Positions 60,095-64,000 of a DNA stretch of 64,000 nt are shown one piece after another. Location of the stretch: assembly GCA_963975575.1 (NCBI GenBank), contig CAXBHL010000001.1:1625074-1689073 (forward strand). The letters are read 5' to 3'. The DNA comes from UBA6054 sp963975575 (GTDB lineage Bacteria; Planctomycetota; Phycisphaerae; Phycisphaerales; UBA1924). Position 1 is the first letter of the stretch. The number at the start of each line of letters is the position of its first letter. Made by a program: the position numbers and the translations under genes. The notes beneath the pieces were generated by a model that was not told the DNA's origin, searched no databases, and saw nothing but the letters and a program-made list of their open reading frames with translations.

Positions 60095-62200
60095 ATGGCC
60101 AAGAAAGCCGCCGCCAAATCCGGTTCCAGGTCCCGCGCCGCCACGGCGGAGACCATGGCCGCCAAGCAGCGGGAGATCTCCGTCTCGGAGTTCTTCGCCA
60201 AGAACCGCCACCTGCTCGGCTTCGACAACCCCCGCAAGGCCCTCCTGACCACCGTCAAGGAGGCCGTCGACAACTCCCTCGACGCCTGCGAGGAGGCCCA
60301 GATCCTCCCCGACATCACCGTGGTCATCGAGGACCTCCAGCCCGAGCGGCCCGCGTCCGTCAAATCCTCCAAGTACCGCGTCACCATCGTCGACAACGGC
60401 CCCGGCATCGTCCGCAAGCAGGTCGAGCACATCTTCGGACGCCTCCTCTACGGCTCCAAGTTCCACCGCCTGAAGATGTCCCGCGGCCAGCAGGGCATCG
60501 GCATTTCCGCCGCCGGCATGTACGGCCTGCTGACCACCGGCAAGCCCATGGTCATCCATACCCGCACCAGCCCCAAGGCCAAGGCTCACCACATCGAGCT
60601 GGCCATGAACACCAAGACCAACCGCGCCGAGGTCACCGTCGACAACGAGACCGAAGACTTCCCCCCCGCCCGCTTCCGCGACCTGACCCCCGGCACCCGC
60701 GAACTCGCCTCCGGCGGCGAGTTCCTGCCCGTCTCCATCTACCCCACCGGCACCAGCGTCACCGTTGAACTCGAGGGCCGTTACCAGCGCGGGCGCGGCT
60801 CCGTCGACGAGTTCCTCGAACTGACCGCCATCGCCAACCCCCACGCCCGCATCGTCTTCGTCGCGCCCACCAAGGTGGCCGCCTCCGATACCGACGAGGG
60901 CCCCGTCCTCGCCCCGGAATCCAACGAAGCCGACGCCGCCAAGCCCGACTCCGCCGTCGCGCCCTCCCACCTCGAGGCCCTCGCCGGCGTCAACACCACC
61001 GAGCACAAGGGCGTCGTGATCTACCCCCGCGGCACGGGCGAGCTGCCCCCCGAAACCCAAGAGATCATGCCCCACCCCAAGGGCATCGAACTGGGCATGC
61101 TGCTCCAGATGCTCCGCGACGCCGAGCACGAGCACAAGAACCCCGGCATCGCCAACTTCCTCGCCGAGCGATTCTCCCGCGTCTCGCCGGCCACCGCCAG
61201 CAAGGTCTGCCAACAGGCCAAGGTGCCCGTCCGCACCAAGGTCGGCTCGATCACCCACGCCCAGGCCGAGGCGATCTTCAAGACGATGCAGGAGACCAAG
61301 CTCGCCAACCCCCCCACCAACTGCCTGGCCCCCATCGGCGTCAAAACGATGCTCGCCGGCATGGTCAAGGGCGTGCAGGCCGAGTTCTACACCGCCTCGA
61401 CCCGGGTCGCGACCGTCTACCGCGGCCGCCCCTTCCTCATCGAGGCCGCCGTCGCCTTCGGCGGCAACCTGCCGGGCGATCAGTCCGCCCGCGTCATCCG
61501 CTTCGCCAACCGCGTCCCGCTGCTCTACCAGCAGTCCGCGTGCTCGTCCTTCAAGGCCGTCACCGAGACCGCCTGGAAGAACTACGGCCTCTCCCAGCCC
61601 CGCGGCGCCGCCCCCGTCGGCCCCCTCGTCGTCATGATCCACATGGCCTCCGTCTGGGTCCCCTTCACCAGCGAGTCCAAGGAGGCCATCGCCGACTACG
61701 ACGAGATCCGCAAGGAGATGAAGCTCGCCCTGCAGGAGTGCGGCCGCAAGCTCGGCCAGTACGTCCGCCGCCGCCAGCGCATGAAGCGCGAGGGCGAGAA
61801 GCGCGACGTGTTCGAACGCTACATCGGCGAGATCGCCCGCGCCTGTCACGCCATCACCGGCTCGGAGATCGACGAGGTCTACAACGCCCTGCTCGAACAG
61901 GCCCGCGCCCGCACCGAGATCGCCGACGCCCAGCTCGACGAGGAAGGCCGCTTCATCAAGGACGAGCACGGCCGCCTGGCCAAGGACGACGACGTCATCA
62001 TCATCGGCCCCGACGGCAAGCCCGTGATCGCGTCCGAAGCCGAGCCGGACGAGGCCAAGCCCAAACCCGAGAAAACCGCCCGCGCCACCAACGGCCCCAA
62101 GTCAGACCCCGCCGGCCCCAAGAAGAAGAAAGTCGTCAAGAAGATCGCCAAAAAACGCCCCACCAAGCCCGCCGGCGCGGCACTCTTCGGAGACGATTGA
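60095..62200 (+). CDS. top6B: DNA topoisomerase VI subunit B
   Basis: A 701-residue GHKL ATPase that, with subunit A, makes and passes double-strand breaks to relax DNA. The N-box is EAVDNSLDACEE (56-67), G1 DNGPGI (100-105) and G2 RGQQGIGISAAGM (130-142). The H2TH-like and transducer domains follow (FLAERFSRVSPATASKV..., VIRFANRVPLLYQQSACSSF). A Lys-rich N-terminus and a long charged tail ending KKKKVVKKIAKKRP are additions. AAGGAGGG precedes the ATG at 60095. The stop overlaps the next ATG (TGATG). Topo VI is common in archaea and plants but rare in bacteria. Confidence 0.95.
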   Translation: MAKKAAAKSGSRSRAATAETMAAKQREISVSEFFAKNRHLLGFDNPRKALLTTVKEAVDNSLDACEEAQILPDITVVIEDLQPERPASVKSSKYRVTIVDNGPGIVRKQVEHIFGRLLYGSKFHRLKMSRGQQGIGISAAGMYGLLTTGKPMVIHTRTSPKAKAHHIELAMNTKTNRAEVTVDNETEDFPPARFRDLTPGTRELASGGEFLPVSIYPTGTSVTVELEGRYQRGRGSVDEFLELTAIANPHARIVFVAPTKVAASDTDEGPVLAPESNEADAAKPDSAVAPSHLEALAGVNTTEHKGVVIYPRGTGELPPETQEIMPHPKGIELGMLLQMLRDAEHEHKNPGIANFLAERFSRVSPATASKVCQQAKVPVRTKVGSITHAQAEAIFKTMQETKLANPPTNCLAPIGVKTMLAGMVKGVQAEFYTASTRVATVYRGRPFLIEAAVAFGGNLPGDQSARVIRFANRVPLLYQQSACSSFKAVTETAWKNYGLSQPRGAAPVGPLVVMIHMASVWVPFTSESKEAIADYDEIRKEMKLALQECGRKLGQYVRRRQRMKREGEKRDVFERYIGEIARACHAITGSEIDEVYNALLEQARARTEIADAQLDEEGRFIKDEHGRLAKDDDVIIIGPDGKPVIASEAEPDEAKPKPEKTARATNGPKSDPAGPKKKKVVKKIAKKRPTKPAGAALFGDD

Positions 62201-62733
62201 TGAGAGAGGGCCTGTCCGATGTGCTCACCTCCGCCCGCAAGCTCCGCGTCGGCGACGACGCCACCTGTTCGCTGAACCCGCCCCTGCCCGACGCGGAATG
62301 GCTCGAAGCCAAAGCCCGCTTGGAAACCCATGTCCAGTCCCTGCACCCCGATCAGGTCACCCTCTGGCGTCACTGCGACGGCGGCGATTTCTTCGGCCTC
62401 TCGATCGTCGGAGCCCATGAGGCCGACGCCCTCTGGAACGACGACGGCCCCGAACACAAAGCCATCTCCTTCCACAACTGGGGCAACGGCGACTTCACCT
62501 ACCTCGTCCACGCGGGCGACCCCGTCTACCCCGAAGGCTCCGTCATCGGCTCCAATCACGAAGGCGGTCGCTGCACCGCCCAGATCGCTCCGTCCCTCGC
62601 CGAGTGGTTCAGACGAGCGATCGACGAAACCGAACGCCACGGCAGCGTCTTCCACCAGTGGGACTACCAGGAGCCCGGAATGAACAAGGTCAAGGGCCTC
62701 TACCGGCCGCTCTACGAGAAGTTCAAGGATTGA
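62200..62733 (+). CDS. SUKH (SMI1/KNR4-like) protein between the topoisomerase VI genes
   Basis: A 177-residue protein. WRHCDGGDFFGLSIVGAHEA and ISFHNWGNGDFTYLV, then APSLAEWFRRAI, match the SMI1/KNR4 (SUKH) pattern. SUKH proteins are best known as immunity proteins against nuclease toxins and as cell-wall regulators in yeast. No toxin gene is adjacent. The start overlaps the top6B stop and the stop is 2 nt before the top6A ATG. It is therefore translated with the topoisomerase and may assist or restrain it, which is inference only. Confidence 0.65.
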   Translation: MREGLSDVLTSARKLRVGDDATCSLNPPLPDAEWLEAKARLETHVQSLHPDQVTLWRHCDGGDFFGLSIVGAHEADALWNDDGPEHKAISFHNWGNGDFTYLVHAGDPVYPEGSVIGSNHEGGRCTAQIAPSLAEWFRRAIDETERHGSVFHQWDYQEPGMNKVKGLYRPLYEKFKD

Positions 62734-62735
62734 CC

Positions 62736-63923
62736 ATGGCCAAGAAAACCACCAAAAAGACCGCCAAGGCCCCCTCCGGCAAGAAGACCACCAAGAAGGC
62801 GGCCGGCCGCCCCGTCTCCGCCCACCGGGCCGATCGCGACAAGCACACCGCCGCCGCCATCCACAAGCTCGCCAGCGGCGTCGTCGCCGCCGCCCTGACC
62901 AACACCGAGCCCGAGTTCCAAGTCCCCACCCGCGCCGCGTCCAACACCAAGTGGGACAAGAAGGCCGGCATCCTCCGCATGGGCGACGCCTCCAACACCC
63001 GCCAGCTCTTCAACCTCGGCCAGGCCCGCAAGTTCATGCAGACCCTGATCCACTCCAACGGGATCAAGAACCTGATCGAGAAGAACAAGACCTCCAGCCT
63101 CCGCGGCATGTTCTACTCCGGCCTGCACACCATCGAGGGCACCAAGGAGAAGACCTACTTCGACCAGGGCGAGTCCGACTCGGTCCTCGAGGACCTCGAG
63201 GTCGCCCTGGGCTCGCTCCGCGAGGAGCTGCACATCTTCGCCGAGAACCGCGGCGCCATGGTCGGCAACATCACGCTCATCGACCGCGGCGACGAGATCA
63301 ACTGCCGGCGCATGGGCTCGGGCGGGTACGCCCTGCCCAGCATCGTCGAGAACGACGTCATCCAGTTCGCCAAGTGCGAAGCGGACTTCGTGCTCCACGT
63401 CGAGAAGGGCACCGTGTGGCAGCGCTTCAACGAGGACCGCTTCTGGGAGCAGCACAACTGCATCCTCACCCACGGGGCCGGCCAGCCCCCCCGCGGCTGC
63501 CGGCGCCTGCTCCAGCGCTTCAGCAAGGAACTCAAGCTGCCCGTCTACTGCCTGCTCGACTGCGACCCCTGGGGGCACTACATCTACTCGGTCATCAAGC
63601 AGGGCTCGATCTCCCTGGCCTTCGAGTCCGAACGCCTGGCCATCCCCGAAGCCAAGTTCCTGGGCATCCGGGCGATCGATTACGAACGCTGCAAACTCTC
63701 CGACGACGTCAAGATCGACCTCAACGACCGCGACATCCAGCGTGCCAAGCAGATCGCCGCCTACCCGTGGTTCAAGGACGACAAGCAGTGGCAGAAGGAG
63801 ATCAAGCGGATGCTCGACAACGGGTTCAAGATGGAAGTCGAATCGCTGATCACCAAGGACATCTCCTACGTAACGGAGGAGTATGTGCCGTCGCGGCTCA
63901 AGGCCCAAGATTGGCTCGGTTGA
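62736..63923 (+). CDS. top6A: DNA topoisomerase VI subunit A (Spo11-like)
   Basis: A 395-residue DNA-cleaving subunit. The winged-helix part holds the nucleophile Tyr127 in SSLRGMFYSGLHTIEG. The Toprim domain has Glu223 in HVEKGTVWQRF and Asp275/Asp277 in YCLLDCDPWGHYIYSVIKQG. Arg, Asp and Glu positions for metal-dependent cleavage therefore look intact. The N-terminus carries a Lys-rich tail (KKTTKKTAKAPSGKKTTKKA) like that of subunit B's ends. It forms an operon with top6B and the SUKH-like gene. Confidence 0.95.
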   Translation: MAKKTTKKTAKAPSGKKTTKKAAGRPVSAHRADRDKHTAAAIHKLASGVVAAALTNTEPEFQVPTRAASNTKWDKKAGILRMGDASNTRQLFNLGQARKFMQTLIHSNGIKNLIEKNKTSSLRGMFYSGLHTIEGTKEKTYFDQGESDSVLEDLEVALGSLREELHIFAENRGAMVGNITLIDRGDEINCRRMGSGGYALPSIVENDVIQFAKCEADFVLHVEKGTVWQRFNEDRFWEQHNCILTHGAGQPPRGCRRLLQRFSKELKLPVYCLLDCDPWGHYIYSVIKQGSISLAFESERLAIPEAKFLGIRAIDYERCKLSDDVKIDLNDRDIQRAKQIAAYPWFKDDKQWQKEIKRMLDNGFKMEVESLITKDISYVTEEYVPSRLKAQDWLG

Positions 63924-64000
63924 TTATGGTATGGCGATCCCTCTGAACACTTGTCGGGCCATCCGAAGTGGCGATTACGTAGAACAAAGAAGGGGGGGGG
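63924..64000. other. Window end after top6A, terminal G run
   Basis: No gene is seen in the last 77 nt. The final nine bases are all G, which may be a sequence-end artefact rather than genomic. Confidence 0.5.

Noticed and set aside
59882..61969. A 695-codon open frame on the minus strand opposite top6B
   Set aside because: Gly/Val/Asp-rich antisense frame with no domain. The plus strand encodes a clear topoisomerase VI B subunit.

Overview
The window is a high-GC bacterial chromosome segment. Its gene content points to a planctomycete of the class Phycisphaerae. Six secreted proteins end in a duplicated acidic dockerin-like module closing on a GC or GCP terminus. A DNA topoisomerase VI pair, rare in bacteria, is present. 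There is a GFTLVEL-type pseudopilin, a large Ser/Thr kinase with a degenerate TPR-like region, and many FG-GAP/VCBS repeat proteins. The lineage call is inferred from gene families; no marker gene such as 16S rRNA is present.

Layout. 0-1.6 kb: a flavin oxidoreductase and an SRPBCC protein. 2.1-8 kb: the imuA-imuB-dnaE2 mutasome operon. Its dnaE2 is interrupted, in frame, by a 450-nt element with inverted-repeat ends that carries its own four-helix-bundle (23S rRNA intervening-sequence type) gene. 8-12 kb: a BON-MscS channel, the 5-oxoprolinase operon pxpB-pxpC-pxpA, and tRNA-Phe. 12-15 kb: an orphan peptide-transporter ATPase and two overlapping glycosyltransferases. 15-29 kb: mostly housekeeping genes (CotH-like secreted protein, 4-hydroxyphenylpyruvate dioxygenase, gmhA, a solute-binding protein, pyruvate kinase, thiS, aminopeptidase P, tilS, membrane proteins). 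29-35 kb: a four-gene amino-acid catabolic operon (M20 hydrolase, class III aminotransferase, astA, astD) resembling the arginine/ornithine succinyltransferase pathway without astB or astE.

36.5-37.9 kb is a transposon graveyard: an AT-richer stretch, two integrase remnants pointing away from each other, and the N-terminus of an IS630-type transposase that stops exactly at the end of the next gene. 37.9-58.2 kb is dominated by secreted FG-GAP/dockerin proteins. One of these has two complete seven-repeat blocks related by duplication. The same stretch holds a Ser/Thr kinase, a frameshifted UvrD-like helicase remnant, a 30-bp perfect hairpin, and an operon of pseudopilin, sensor kinase, NtrC-type regulator and dockerin protein. 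58.5-63.9 kb holds nfu, csrA, ndk and a tight top6B / SUKH-like / top6A operon.

A recurring feature is a TANNNT -10 box only 5-6 nt before the start codon in at least nine genes, which predicts leaderless mRNAs. The strongest candidate for something undescribed is the intervening-sequence-like element inside dnaE2.
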